Of a stretch of 64,000 nt of DNA, positions 20,201-27,922 are shown one piece after another. The DNA is taken from the NCBI RefSeq assembly GCF_004799755.1, contig NZ_SLUB01000006.1:89112-153111 (forward strand), in the 5' to 3' direction. Every line of letters starts with the position of its first letter. Position 1 is the stretch's first letter. The notes below the pieces were generated by a model. That model saw only the letters and a program-made list of their open reading frames with translations. It was not told where the DNA came from and did not search any database. The DNA comes from Bacillus timonensis (GTDB taxonomy: Bacteria; Bacillota; Bacilli; Bacillales; Bacillaceae_L). A program made the translations under genes and the position numbers.

Positions 20201-20843
20201 ATATCAAGCGAACTACCTTTGCTTGTTCCTCATTGATTTCAAGGGTGGGCTGTCCATCTTTTGTGATTTTTCGATAGCCGTAGGTCGCTACAAACTTTGG
20301 CTTTCCTTTTTGCAAACTTTTTTCATAGCCCCATTTGGTAGAAGCAGAGATCGTTTCAATCTCCTCTTGCGCAAGTGCTGCATACGTGCTTAATAAAAAT
20401 TGATTGTATTCAACCGAGGTGTCTACCTTCTGTTCCTCAAAATACACGCCCACTCCCTTGGCTTTTAGCTCTTCCACGATTTTGATAAGATGCTCCGCAT
20501 TCCGAGTGAAGCGAGACACATTTTTGGTCAAAATAAAATCGACACGTCCTTCATGGCAGTGGCGGATAAGGCGTTGTAACCCTTTCTGTTTGGTGGCATT
20601 CCTACCACTCGTGCCGTTATCAAAATACACACCAACGAATTTCCAATTTGGTTTACTTTGAATGAGATGGGTATAATGTTGCACTTGGTTTTCAAGCGAA
20701 TGTAATTGCTTTTCTATATCTGTACTCACCCGACAATAAGCAGCTACCTTCACTTCATGGTTTCCGATTAACGGACTTTCTTCTCTTGCCTTAACTGGAT
20801 CCCACAACGTTCGGACCCACATGCCTTTTTGAATTTCATCCAA
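17223..20843 (-). CDS. Tandem-fused large serine recombinase C-D (complete operon copy)
   Basis: The 1206-residue fusion contains two recombinases. The C half has AAYCRVSTD with Ser40, LTKNVSRFTRN, a zinc ribbon (CQHCGKL...CEGPE) and a coiled coil. The D half has AAYCRVSTD with Ser602, LVKSVSRLSRD, a zinc ribbon (CGECTKQ...CDSKG), a coiled coil and a wHTH-like tail. The start is a TTG at 20843 with GGAAAGGGG upstream, as in the other fused copies. It is third in the A-B-(C-D) operon, 121 bases after B. Both active sites appear intact. The most economical reading is that A, B, C and D make the four subunits of one synaptic tetramer (inference). It is closely similar to 5475-9089 but clearly diverged, so not a recent duplication. 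Confidence 0.93.
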   Translation of the reverse strand: MDEIQKGMWVRTLWDPVKAREESPLIGNHEVKVAAYCRVSTDIEKQLHSLENQVQHYTHLIQSKPNWKFVGVYFDNGTSGRNATKQKGLQRLIRHCHEGRVDFILTKNVSRFTRNAEHLIKIVEELKAKGVGVYFEEQKVDTSVEYNQFLLSTYAALAQEEIETISASTKWGYEKSLQKGKPKFVATYGYRKITKDGQPTLEINEEQAKVVRLIYDWFLQDWSIPDIKRELIRKEIPTMKGGKVWGTKNIKYMLQNPTYTGNKVARLHSTDLFTKQKTINKDDPITIENTHPAIISIDVFDRAQEKFSLDNKSPRKRTTPAEPHAFQKQIICQHCGKLIRVHKRKSGNIWRCNARNAGVCEGPELQEHQIRTMMLEAFEKKFLEDENGQIGTLKKILTVANQQDHFEFHRLKWLTEMEMARTTDTDEELKEKEEAYRAFEEHIESVEEGRPYRTSTIQWLESIQNMETFYEQATLEHFRAWVLSTSVTTDTDYEVKWLDGTVTTIGSPLIKDIDSSPTEESQTTKEVTSELKILNDKGELMIEEKEQKKSSIPKREVQKIEPNNSKAILQTIEASMEGVNKQPSSHLNTKSALRTAAYCRVSTDRLEQQSSLKTQVAYYTYLILKNQNYQFAGIYADEGISGRSMKNRDELNRLIRECERGRIDVILVKSVSRLSRDIQDTLEITRYLRQLPNPTYIYFERENIWTSDPQADLMLSIFGSIAQEESIGMGRSMAWGIRSMAKRGIIHRKRPNYGYTIDDNYRWHIVKEEASVVRRIFREVRKGATVAQIAVDLSEKKIPSPTGNLTWGARTVTNILRNVVYKGDILFQQTIAVQNGRKKNVPNEGQEPQYYIEEHHEPIIPKKKWEEVQKILDERAEEVKKKRSAPLPEINENKNETFLEKMICGECTKQVVHYVNKRPKKNGDYYQHFWVCYRAGFPHYHVHDPCDSKGFKQDYFEQDFKHLLTNINEDSTFYQKAEQAIEQMDLSPEEKIEEEQLEWEVKLLNQELYEVVDESLHGQGRDTERVDQMTEKLCAMYERLASFRDRKEKVEEERKALKRFMKNLKAYIKSESTAFPSEIYKDVLKHAAVYKDGSVVYHLRFGLEWSTGEVYSTFKEQCEAQRWAKVKAKHEAFLRGPEVAALLEYCQEPRTVKEMLAFMQQRVKIGKTKLVDRVVMPLWKEGTFERFLRKRENFREYLYHVKDIEK

Positions 20844-20964
20844 TACAAAAACCCCTTTCCTATAAGTGATAATGTTTCGTGTCCATCTATCACTCACATC
20901 CCGAGAATTTTCAAGTTCTTTTTCCGGGTGGAAAGAGGTTTATGTTTATTCAATTAAATTTAGC

Positions 20965-22629
20965 TTAGTTTTTCTTTGGTGTCTTCCGTTCTCTTACGCA
21001 GAGGGTTCGTTTCACCCCACATTTAAATTGAAATTCAACTATTCGTTCCTTATAAATAATACCCCGCTCAACTGTACTTTTGAAAAGCTTCACATCGAAA
21101 TTCTCCAGCTCTTCAGTCTCTTCTAATAAGTCTAAAAAGGATTGTAATTGCTTTTCTAAATAAAGTTGTTCTTGCATGTTTTCCTCTAGGCTATCCCGCT
21201 CCTGTTGGAGGATTTCCTGTTCATAGATGAGGTGTCTTAATGTAGCATCATAAATGGCATCCTTGGTGGCCGATTCCTTGGCAGCCAAGTCACTGATGCG
21301 ATCGGTAATGGCTTCAATTTGCGTGTTCAACTCCTTTAGCCTCTGTTGTTCCGGTGGCGAGAGGGATGCCTTTTCAATGGCCTGTTGCGCTTCCTCTATT
21401 ACTTCATGGAGATTTTCCTTCATTTCTCTTATTATTTTCATAAATGCATTTTCAAGGTCTGTCTCATGAACATAGCTTGTTTTGCAGTCCGTGTAGTCTG
21501 GGTCTCGTCCTGCGGTCACTCGGCATTGCCAAGCAGAAATGTAATACTTCTCTCCTTTCCTCGATGAAGTCATACGTCTTCTTATGGCTGGTCTTCCACA
21601 TTCCCCACAATAAAACTGATTAGAAAATGGGCTGACACTACTAAAATGTTGGCGATATTTTTCATCGGGATCCTTCATCATCAGCCTTCGCCTTTTCATT
21701 TCTTGTTGAACTGCTTCATAAGTTTCCTCGCTAATAATCGCTGGGTGGGTATTCCTCACAAAATACTGCGGTTGAATATCGTTGTTGCGAACTCTTCTGT
21801 GCGATAAAAAATCGATAGTAACGGTCTTCTGCGCTAAACAGTGACCTTGGTACTTCTCTTGTCTCAGGATTTTATAAACCGCATCTGACGTCCACGTTTT
21901 ATTCCCCTTTCCTGTCTTTAATCCGTCTCTTGTTAAACCTTTAGCAATGCTTGGACACCCTTTTCCTTCTAAATACTCTCGAAAAATTCGTCTGACCACT
22001 TCGGCTTGTTCTTCGTCAATAACAATTTCCCCATCTTCAGTCGTGTCATAGCCCAAGAAGAAGGTAGTCGGCATATGAACAATTCCTTGTTGGAATCGCT
22101 TCTGGACGCCCCATTTTGTGTTTTCACTTACGCTCCGACTTTCTTCCTGAGCCATCGAGGATAAAATCGTTAGGAAAAGTTCTGATTTTGAATCTAATGT
22201 GTCAATATTTTCCTTTTCGAAGAAAACACCCACGGCTGGCCTCAGACTCTTCAAACGCCTAATAATTGATATGCAGTCAAGAGTGTTTCTCGCGAAGCGA
22301 CTGATTGACTTGGTCAAAATATAGTCAATCCGCCCTTCTTCACAGTCTTGGATCATTCGATTAAACTCTGTACGGTTCTTCGTTGAGGTCCCTGATATCC
22401 CTTCATCTGCATACACATCAGCTAGTATCCAGGCAGGGTTTTTACTTACATAATCTTTGTAATGAGCCACTTGCAGCTCATAACTGCTTGCCTGCATTTC
22501 AGAGTCAGTGGATACTCGGGCATACACTGCAATCCGTTTCTTTTGTCCACCAGGATTCGCTTCCGTCCGGCCCGTTCTAGCTTTTGCCGGAATTATCCGT
22601 ACCCTTGATGAACTTTGATGGCTACTCAT
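20965..22629 (-). CDS. Large serine recombinase B
   Basis: The 554-residue protein has the full family layout. The resolvase domain carries AVYARVSTD with nucleophile Ser40, plus the arginine-bearing motif SISRFARN. A recombinase domain (about 190-300), a zinc ribbon (CGECGRP...CRVTAG, about 330-390), a long coiled coil (about 400-500) and a basic tail follow. The ATG has AAGGAG nine bases upstream, within the end of gene A, and only six bases separate the genes, so A and B are translationally linked. The middle layer carries a truncated close homologue at 9205. It probably acts in phage or element integration and excision together with A and C-D. Confidence 0.95.
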   Translation of the reverse strand: MSSHQSSSRVRIIPAKARTGRTEANPGGQKKRIAVYARVSTDSEMQASSYELQVAHYKDYVSKNPAWILADVYADEGISGTSTKNRTEFNRMIQDCEEGRIDYILTKSISRFARNTLDCISIIRRLKSLRPAVGVFFEKENIDTLDSKSELFLTILSSMAQEESRSVSENTKWGVQKRFQQGIVHMPTTFFLGYDTTEDGEIVIDEEQAEVVRRIFREYLEGKGCPSIAKGLTRDGLKTGKGNKTWTSDAVYKILRQEKYQGHCLAQKTVTIDFLSHRRVRNNDIQPQYFVRNTHPAIISEETYEAVQQEMKRRRLMMKDPDEKYRQHFSSVSPFSNQFYCGECGRPAIRRRMTSSRKGEKYYISAWQCRVTAGRDPDYTDCKTSYVHETDLENAFMKIIREMKENLHEVIEEAQQAIEKASLSPPEQQRLKELNTQIEAITDRISDLAAKESATKDAIYDATLRHLIYEQEILQQERDSLEENMQEQLYLEKQLQSFLDLLEETEELENFDVKLFKSTVERGIIYKERIVEFQFKCGVKRTLCVRERKTPKKN

Positions 22630-22635
22630 TTATCC

Positions 22636-24237
22636 CTACTCCTTTCTTAAATCAACTATTGTTTCCTTCTCATCAATCCAATTCATACAAAAGGACATTG
22701 GTGTTATCGCTTTTACACGTACTACCCATGCCCTTAAAAATGAAATATTTTGAAGTTCTTTTTGTAATTGTTTAGATGGATCCCTCACTGCATCTAGTTC
22801 CTTGAGCTTTGTCTTTGCTTCTTCTCTAAAAGCAAAATCTTGATCCAGTAGCTCCCACCAATCCTCCCTTATCTTTAGTTCTTTTTCAATAGATGCTCTT
22901 TTCGATGCCAATTCCTCAAGTTTCTCATCTGTACTATCCGCTTCAGACCCATTGGCATTAATAAGTGCAATATTCTCTTCTAATAAAATTTTTTCTAAAT
23001 CCAAGCGAAGTCTGTTGTAAGAAATGTCCCTTGCAGCAACAGCTCTTGTAAGGTCCTTCTTCATTCTCTCCATGTCGTACATAAACCGTGCCAGCCGGTA
23101 ACGCTCGAGAAAAGCATCTTGCATGGCTTCCCTAATCACTTCTTCTTTAATGCTTCCCATGGTACAGAGCTCTTTACTTCTTACATTATTCTCACAGCGC
23201 CATCTAACAACTTCTTTGCAAATGAATCGATGTAAATTCCCTCCGCATTTCCCACATTGAATTCGGCTGGAAAGCGGGTAGCGGTTCACCTTTTTATTTT
23301 TATTCGGTTTTTTACGCCTCTCTAGTTCCCGCTGGGCTGCTTCAAATGTTTCTCGGCTCACAATCGGTTCATGGTGGTTCTCGATAAAATACTGATTTCG
23401 TTCTCCATTATTGGCCACTCTCTTATGTGAAAGGTAACTTTCTGTATAATATTTCTGGCAAACCACATCTCCCGTGTAATCCCGATTGAGTAGCATCAAT
23501 CGGACTGTGGCGGAGGACCAGTCTGTTCGCCCGTTAATTTTCTTATATCTCTTTTTAATGAATTGCTTAGCAATTTGAGCAGGTGTCTTTCCATTCAATG
23601 CCTCTTCAAATGCTTCTCGAACAATGTGTGCTTCTTCTTCTAGGATGATCCATTCTTTCTTTTCGTTCTTTTGGTAGCCAAGCTTTCTAACAAAGACTGG
23701 CTCACCTCTTTCATACCGCTTTTCTAATGCCCAGTTTATATTCTCAGAAATACTTCGGCTCTCTTCCTGTGCTGTCGCAGATAACATGGTGAGAATAAAT
23801 TCGCTAGCCATATCGCCTGTGTCTATATTTTCTTTGTCAAAAATAATTCGAACACCCAACTCAGTCAGTTCTCGAATCGTGTTAATTGCGTCAAGTACAT
23901 TCCTTGCAAATCTGGACACCGACTTGCAAAGGATAATATCAATTTTCTTTTCATAAGCGTGTCGGATCATTCGATTAAAGCCTGGTCGCTTGGCCACCGA
24001 AGTCCCAGTCCTTCCTTGGTCTGTATAAATGTCAACCATCTTCCAACCCGGTGTGGAGCGAATCAATTGAGTGTAATGCGTTTTTTGGTTATCAAATGAT
24101 CCTTCCTGTTCATCTGAAAGGCTGCTGACTCGTACATAAGCAGCCACTCTAAGTTGTTTAGGTTTTTCCTCTAGTGGATCCATTAATGTAATACCACCTG
24201 CACCTTGTCCAAATGAACCAAATAATGATTCTGCCAT
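22636..24237 (-). CDS. Large serine recombinase A
   Basis: The 533-residue large serine recombinase has AAYVRVSS with Ser38, SVSRFARN, a recombinase domain, a zinc ribbon (CGKCGGN...CENNV) and a coiled coil. The ATG at 24237 has AAAGGAGG seven bases upstream, preferred over the ATG at 24255. It is the first gene of the A-B-(C-D) operon and the first gene after the prophage lysis module, the place where many Bacillota siphophages encode their integrase. No A-type gene remains in the truncated layers visible here. I found no convincing promoter directly upstream; transcription may come from its own weak promoter near 24260-24300. Confidence 0.95.
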   Translation of the reverse strand: MAESLFGSFGQGAGGITLMDPLEEKPKQLRVAAYVRVSSLSDEQEGSFDNQKTHYTQLIRSTPGWKMVDIYTDQGRTGTSVAKRPGFNRMIRHAYEKKIDIILCKSVSRFARNVLDAINTIRELTELGVRIIFDKENIDTGDMASEFILTMLSATAQEESRSISENINWALEKRYERGEPVFVRKLGYQKNEKKEWIILEEEAHIVREAFEEALNGKTPAQIAKQFIKKRYKKINGRTDWSSATVRLMLLNRDYTGDVVCQKYYTESYLSHKRVANNGERNQYFIENHHEPIVSRETFEAAQRELERRKKPNKNKKVNRYPLSSRIQCGKCGGNLHRFICKEVVRWRCENNVRSKELCTMGSIKEEVIREAMQDAFLERYRLARFMYDMERMKKDLTRAVAARDISYNRLRLDLEKILLEENIALINANGSEADSTDEKLEELASKRASIEKELKIREDWWELLDQDFAFREEAKTKLKELDAVRDPSKQLQKELQNISFLRAWVVRVKAITPMSFCMNWIDEKETIVDLRKE

Positions 24238-24312
24238 GCTGTTGCCTCCTTTCAATTTTCATCTTCGTTTCTCAACACCAGGCTTCTTCTATTCAATCAT
24301 GGCTCCCAAAGA

Positions 24313-24355
24313 AAGCTGTTGAAACCCAATTGCATCAAGGGTTCCAGCTTTTTTT
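24313..24355 (+). terminator. Plus-oriented terminator-like hairpin upstream of recombinase A
   Basis: AAGCTG...AACCC pairs with GGGTT...CAGCTT and is followed by seven T on the plus strand. No plus-strand gene precedes it, so its purpose is unclear; it may block antisense transcription coming from the recombinase region. Confidence 0.5.
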
Positions 24356-24441
24356 GTTATTGTATATATCACTTAATTCCATCCTAATAGCAAGTAATTA
24401 AGAGGATAAAAAGATTGATTTCATGCCATTAAATTGCCATT

Positions 24442-24495
24442 AAAAAATGCACCCAAATATCCACTTTGTAATTTACGAGTGAACATTTGGGTGCA
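24442..24495 (-). terminator. Terminator after the lysis genes
   Basis: The minus strand has TGCACCCAAAT paired with ATTTGGGTGCA, with further inner pairs, followed by six T. It lies 29 bases past the amidase stop and separates prophage late transcription from the recombinase operon. Confidence 0.85.
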
Positions 24496-24523
24496 CAATT
24501 TTCATATACAGCAGTGTGTTTTG

Positions 24524-25507
24524 TTATTCTTTCTTAATGAACCCTTCAAACCCAGCTTTCTTTATTTTTTCTAGTAATACTTCTGCATTTTCCTTATTTG
24601 AAAAAGCACCAACTTGTACACGATATAACCCCGTATTGTCAGGAGGTTTTTTGGTTGGACTAGATGTTTTTATGACTATTAAAGCTCCTGTCTCAACCCA
24701 ACTCATAATCCCCGCAGATTCTATTCCAGTCTTTTTATTCACTTTCTTTCCTAGTAGCACACAGGCCTTACCGCCTTTGACAACAGGCTTTCCATTTGAC
24801 ACAATCTGGGTCACTACATGATACGAATCAGTCTTTACCCAAGAAGGAATGGTGGCCCCGCCGGGATAATAGGAATTTGCTGTTGCTTTAACTTCCACTA
24901 AGTCACCTACCTGAATCCCTAATGGTAAATCCGGAGGTGTACTCGATTTATTTAAAGTAGCTCTTACTGCCGCCCGGAATGAATCCATATTTTCACTATG
25001 TTTCGGAAACCAATGCATGACATCCCCGTGATTGCTTGCAATTCCTTTTTTGGCTCCTTCAGAATGACAAATGATGTCTGCCTCAGTTAAATCATATTCT
25101 CGGCAAAGCCTCACACAAAGATCTACTGCGTTCTGCCAAGCCTTTCTAAAATAAGATTCATTATTTGAAACATTGTAGCCAACCATCGTGGATCCTTTAC
25201 CATAAGAAAAACCACCAGGCTCGCAAATTTCAATGCCAATATGAGTGTTGTTCCCTATACCACCGCAATGCCAACCTCTATGGTTCCAAGGTAAGTACTG
25301 CCATACTTCTTTATCATCAACAAAAGCGTGAACACAAACTTGACGATTGGTTTCACCCGCTTTGTACGACTTATTCCAACGACTGAACCAGTCAGCTGCC
25401 ATCACACCCGGAGTCGCCGTAGAATGGACCATAATTCCTTTTGGTGCAATTTTCTTCCCGGCTGTAAAACAATCATTTCTCGTCATATACTTAGCGTTTA
25501 GTTTCAT
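24524..25507 (-). CDS. Phage N-acetylmuramoyl-L-alanine amidase (endolysin) with SPOR domain
   Basis: The 327-residue endolysin begins with an Amidase_2/PGRP fold: MVHSTATPG near residue 25, HIGIEICE, then ICHSEGAKKGIASNHGDVMHW, giving the zinc histidines and catalytic lysine region. The middle (about 200-260) is a possible wall-binding segment. The C-terminal 40 residues (YRVQVGAFSNKENAEVLLEKIKKAGFEGFI, in parts) are a SPOR peptidoglycan-binding domain. The ATG at 25507 has GGGAG nine bases upstream and overlaps the holin gene end. It cleaves the amide bond between MurNAc and the stem peptide at lysis, and is the last gene of the late operon. Confidence 0.93.
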   Translation of the reverse strand: MKLNAKYMTRNDCFTAGKKIAPKGIMVHSTATPGVMAADWFSRWNKSYKAGETNRQVCVHAFVDDKEVWQYLPWNHRGWHCGGIGNNTHIGIEICEPGGFSYGKGSTMVGYNVSNNESYFRKAWQNAVDLCVRLCREYDLTEADIICHSEGAKKGIASNHGDVMHWFPKHSENMDSFRAAVRATLNKSSTPPDLPLGIQVGDLVEVKATANSYYPGGATIPSWVKTDSYHVVTQIVSNGKPVVKGGKACVLLGKKVNKKTGIESAGIMSWVETGALIVIKTSSPTKKPPDNTGLYRVQVGAFSNKENAEVLLEKIKKAGFEGFIKKE

Positions 25508-25919
25508 TCTTGTCATCTCCCTTGCCATGTAATTGAGCTAAGACATCTTTCAATTTTTGTGGAATTGGAAGCCCGATTCTTGAGCCATTTTCCATTATGC
25601 TGATGCCCTCATTTGAGAGGTAAAAAAAGATGACGGCTGTTCGAATAACACTGCCCTCACCGATCAGTCGGCTGTCAATGATATGAGCAACACCGACAAG
25701 TATAAAAATAAGGATCTTTTTGAAAATCCCTCGAGCACCAATTTCACTGGAAAGCTCTTTATTAATAATGGCCACCATAATTCCAGTAATATAGTCTACA
25801 ATGACAAAAATAATAAGAGCGTATAAAAATCCATCAAGGCCACCAAGAAACCAGCCAAACCAACCGCCCAATGCTGCAATTACAGTTTGTAAAATTACCC
25901 AAAGTTCTTTTATTGCCAT
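25491..25919 (-). CDS. Phage holin (phage_holin_4 / Cph1-type)
   Basis: The 142-residue membrane protein has four hydrophobic stretches (about 5-25, 28-50, 62-82, 88-105) and a charged C-terminal tail ending GKGDDKNETKR. The DGFLYALIIFVIVDYITGIMVA pattern (in parts) is typical of the Cph1/TcdE-like holin family. It would form the membrane lesions that release the amidase. It sits directly before and overlaps the amidase gene, the standard lysis cassette order. Confidence 0.92.
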   Translation of the reverse strand: MAIKELWVILQTVIAALGGWFGWFLGGLDGFLYALIIFVIVDYITGIMVAIINKELSSEIGARGIFKKILIFILVGVAHIIDSRLIGEGSVIRTAVIFFYLSNEGISIMENGSRIGLPIPQKLKDVLAQLHGKGDDKNETKR

Positions 25920-25955
25920 GTTCTTCCCTCGCTCCCCAAACTGTTTAATCTATAT

Positions 25956-25993
25956 AAAAAGGCGCCTGTGACAAGAGAGCCTCCAAGCGCCTG
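25956..25993 (-). terminator. Terminator between tail and lysis genes
   Basis: On the minus strand AGGCGC pairs with GCGCCT over a long loop, followed by TTTTT. It sits between the tail protein at 26006 and the holin at 25919, and may be a partial attenuator. Confidence 0.6.
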
Positions 25994-26005
25994 TATTTTC
26001 ATTAT

Positions 26006-27064
26006 TTAATACGGAGCATAATACACATAACCACTAGCTTTCACATAAAATCCATCGCCCGGAACATAAATGGCCCCGCCAAATGTATCAGAGTTGGTAG
26101 TAGTAAAACCAGGTTGTTCTACCCCTTCCCAATTCAACCCATCCACTGATACATACAGCATGCTTTCATTAAAAAGAGCATATTTTCCCCAATCTTCCAT
26201 CCAGATGATGTTCTGTGGATTCGGAATTTTATTATTGGCTAGATTTCCGATATGCGCTAGGTTTGTTTCCGTCAGCTCCGTAGCACTATCGTTCATGACA
26301 CACAAATTCACATGAAAGATTCCACTAACATATCGATATTTCATGACAAAAAGCTTATCGTGAACCGAACGGATATACATGTAATATGTATTTAAATCCT
26401 CTGGAATAGTTGTGGTCCAAGAACCAGGGCTCGAGGTGCTTGCTGCTGCAATGGAACGATCTCCACCAACTACCCCGACAAATTTTCCTTTATGAGTAGT
26501 CATGTAACTAAAGATGGGAACCGAAGTCCCATCAGCACCTACCAAAGTCCAAGCCACTCTTTGTGTTAATGAAGCAAAGTTGTAATATACGGGAGACTTA
26601 TAGTACCACCAGCTAACAACCCCAGAACCAATACTAGAATCATAAGCCCCTGTGGTCATAGAGTTTTGTGCTCCTTGACAGTAACCAGCATTATACCAGG
26701 TGATGCCATCAAAAGAAGCGATAATATTGGCCAAGCCTATTATTTTGGCTAAAAACACACCGTCACCTGCCCATAAAATTTCTGGGGCACCGTTATTCCA
26801 CCATGAAACATTCACCACGGTCCATTTTCCAGTGGCTTTATTGTAATAGGACATATAAGGGGTCTTTGCACGATACACAGCAATCTGTGCGTTCCCATTA
26901 TCGTGAACATTGATTTGCGTTTCAGTTCCGTATTTGGTATAGCCAAAATCGTTATAATATTTCCTTTGCCAACTTAAGGTAGGGATGGGAAGAATGAGTT
27001 CACCTCTTCCACCAAAAGCTGCCCAAATAGCTATTGTATTATTAAAATTGCGATTATAAGGCAT
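26006..27064 (-). CDS. Putative phage tail tip / receptor-binding protein
   Basis: The 352-residue protein is rich in Trp, Tyr, Asn and Gly with repeated short beta segments, for example FDGITWYNAGY, VSVDGLNWEGV and GDGFYVKASGYVYYAPY. The recurring SxDGxxW pattern resembles beta-propeller surface proteins. It lacks a signal peptide. Its place just before holin and amidase, after the tail genes, is where siphophages carry receptor-binding or baseplate decorations. The start has a strong AGGGGGGA site. No known family could be named, and adhesin function is inferred. Confidence 0.65.
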   Translation of the reverse strand: MPYNRNFNNTIAIWAAFGGRGELILPIPTLSWQRKYYNDFGYTKYGTETQINVHDNGNAQIAVYRAKTPYMSYYNKATGKWTVVNVSWWNNGAPEILWAGDGVFLAKIIGLANIIASFDGITWYNAGYCQGAQNSMTTGAYDSSIGSGVVSWWYYKSPVYYNFASLTQRVAWTLVGADGTSVPIFSYMTTHKGKFVGVVGGDRSIAAASTSSPGSWTTTIPEDLNTYYMYIRSVHDKLFVMKYRYVSGIFHVNLCVMNDSATELTETNLAHIGNLANNKIPNPQNIIWMEDWGKYALFNESMLYVSVDGLNWEGVEQPGFTTTNSDTFGGAIYVPGDGFYVKASGYVYYAPY

Positions 27065-27120
27065 GCTCTATTCCCCCTCTTTTATATAAAAACCATTAAA
27101 ATAGTTGTAGTTTTAGGCAT

Positions 27121-27158
27121 AAAAAATAGCCCACTACCCTTTTTATAGGTAGTGAGCT
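27121..27158 (-). terminator. Terminator after the kinase/HIRAN pair
   Basis: The minus strand has AGCTCACTACC paired with GGTAGTGGGCT followed by six T, 15 bases past the HIRAN gene stop. A terminator within the late tail-lysis region marks the pair as a separately transcribed insert. Confidence 0.85.
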
Positions 27159-27172
27159 ACGCTTTAATGTTG

Positions 27173-27922
27173 TTAGACATATTGTACTGGCTCAACATCT
27201 TTAATACTTGTAGTAGAATACCCTTTTTTAAATCGACCAACAATTGAAATATTAACTTTTAATTGTGGCTTTGCATATGGGTTAACCTTCTCAATTTTCG
27301 CTTCATAAATATCATTATTTCTAATTACGTCAAACATAAATCCACTATAAAACGCTGGAATATATCCTAGCTTGTGTCCTTTGCTATCCGACAATACAAT
27401 TACTGCTTTGTTATCCTCTTTATTTGAAGGCTCTAACTCAAAATTCACTTTAGAACCAACCTGTAATTGATTTTCTATTGTATCTCCGTCATAGTAACGC
27501 CAACCTGCAATAAAAAAATCAAAATTGAAATGGTCATCCAAAACACTAATTGGAGCTACAAATTCATATGGGTCAGTAGCTAACCTTCCACCAGTAGCAC
27601 GCAGTAGATCCATTTCTGTATAGTCTCGAGGAAGACCATAATCCTTTAAGATTTCATTAAAGTCTGGTCTTCTTTTATCTGGTAATCGGCGTGCAAATGG
27701 TCCAAATAAACGGTCAGAAACGTATGTCTTTTCTACATTACGAAATGACAGATGAGGCTTATATCCACTTTCCATTGCTTCAAATAAAGTTCGGCGCTTC
27801 CCACTTAACTCATATGAAAAAGTATATTTCCCATCTTCATGAAATAAATTACCTACATGGTAGCGTTGCCTAGTATCTTGATTTTGCCAAATTAGCCATA
27901 AGACATAAGGTTTCTTTTCCAT
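27173..27922 (-). CDS. HIRAN-domain protein paired with a HipA-like kinase
   Basis: The 249-residue protein has two parts. Residues 1-100 resemble the N-terminal subdomain of HipA (VGNLFHEDGKYTFSYE, then RLFGPFARRLPDKRRPDF). Residues about 145-225 form a HIRAN domain (VGSKVNFELEPSNKEDNKAV, then GHKLGYIPAFYSG), known from helicases and nucleases that bind 3' DNA ends. Its ATG directly follows the kinase stop, with the AAAGGAGG site inside the kinase gene, so the pair is co-translated. It probably acts as the partner or antitoxin of the kinase. A separate HIRAN partner for HipA-like kinases fits toxin-antitoxin organisation, but the role here is inferred. Confidence 0.75.
   Translation of the reverse strand: MEKKPYVLWLIWQNQDTRQRYHVGNLFHEDGKYTFSYELSGKRRTLFEAMESGYKPHLSFRNVEKTYVSDRLFGPFARRLPDKRRPDFNEILKDYGLPRDYTEMDLLRATGGRLATDPYEFVAPISVLDDHFNFDFFIAGWRYYDGDTIENQLQVGSKVNFELEPSNKEDNKAVIVLSDSKGHKLGYIPAFYSGFMFDVIRNNDIYEAKIEKVNPYAKPQLKVNISIVGRFKKGYSTTSIKDVEPVQYV

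Noticed and set aside
24405..24425. GAGGATAAAAAG upstream of recombinase A looked like the opposite att half-site
   Set aside because: Only GGATAAAAA is shared, and the neighbouring bases do not match any J copy; not enough to call an attachment site.
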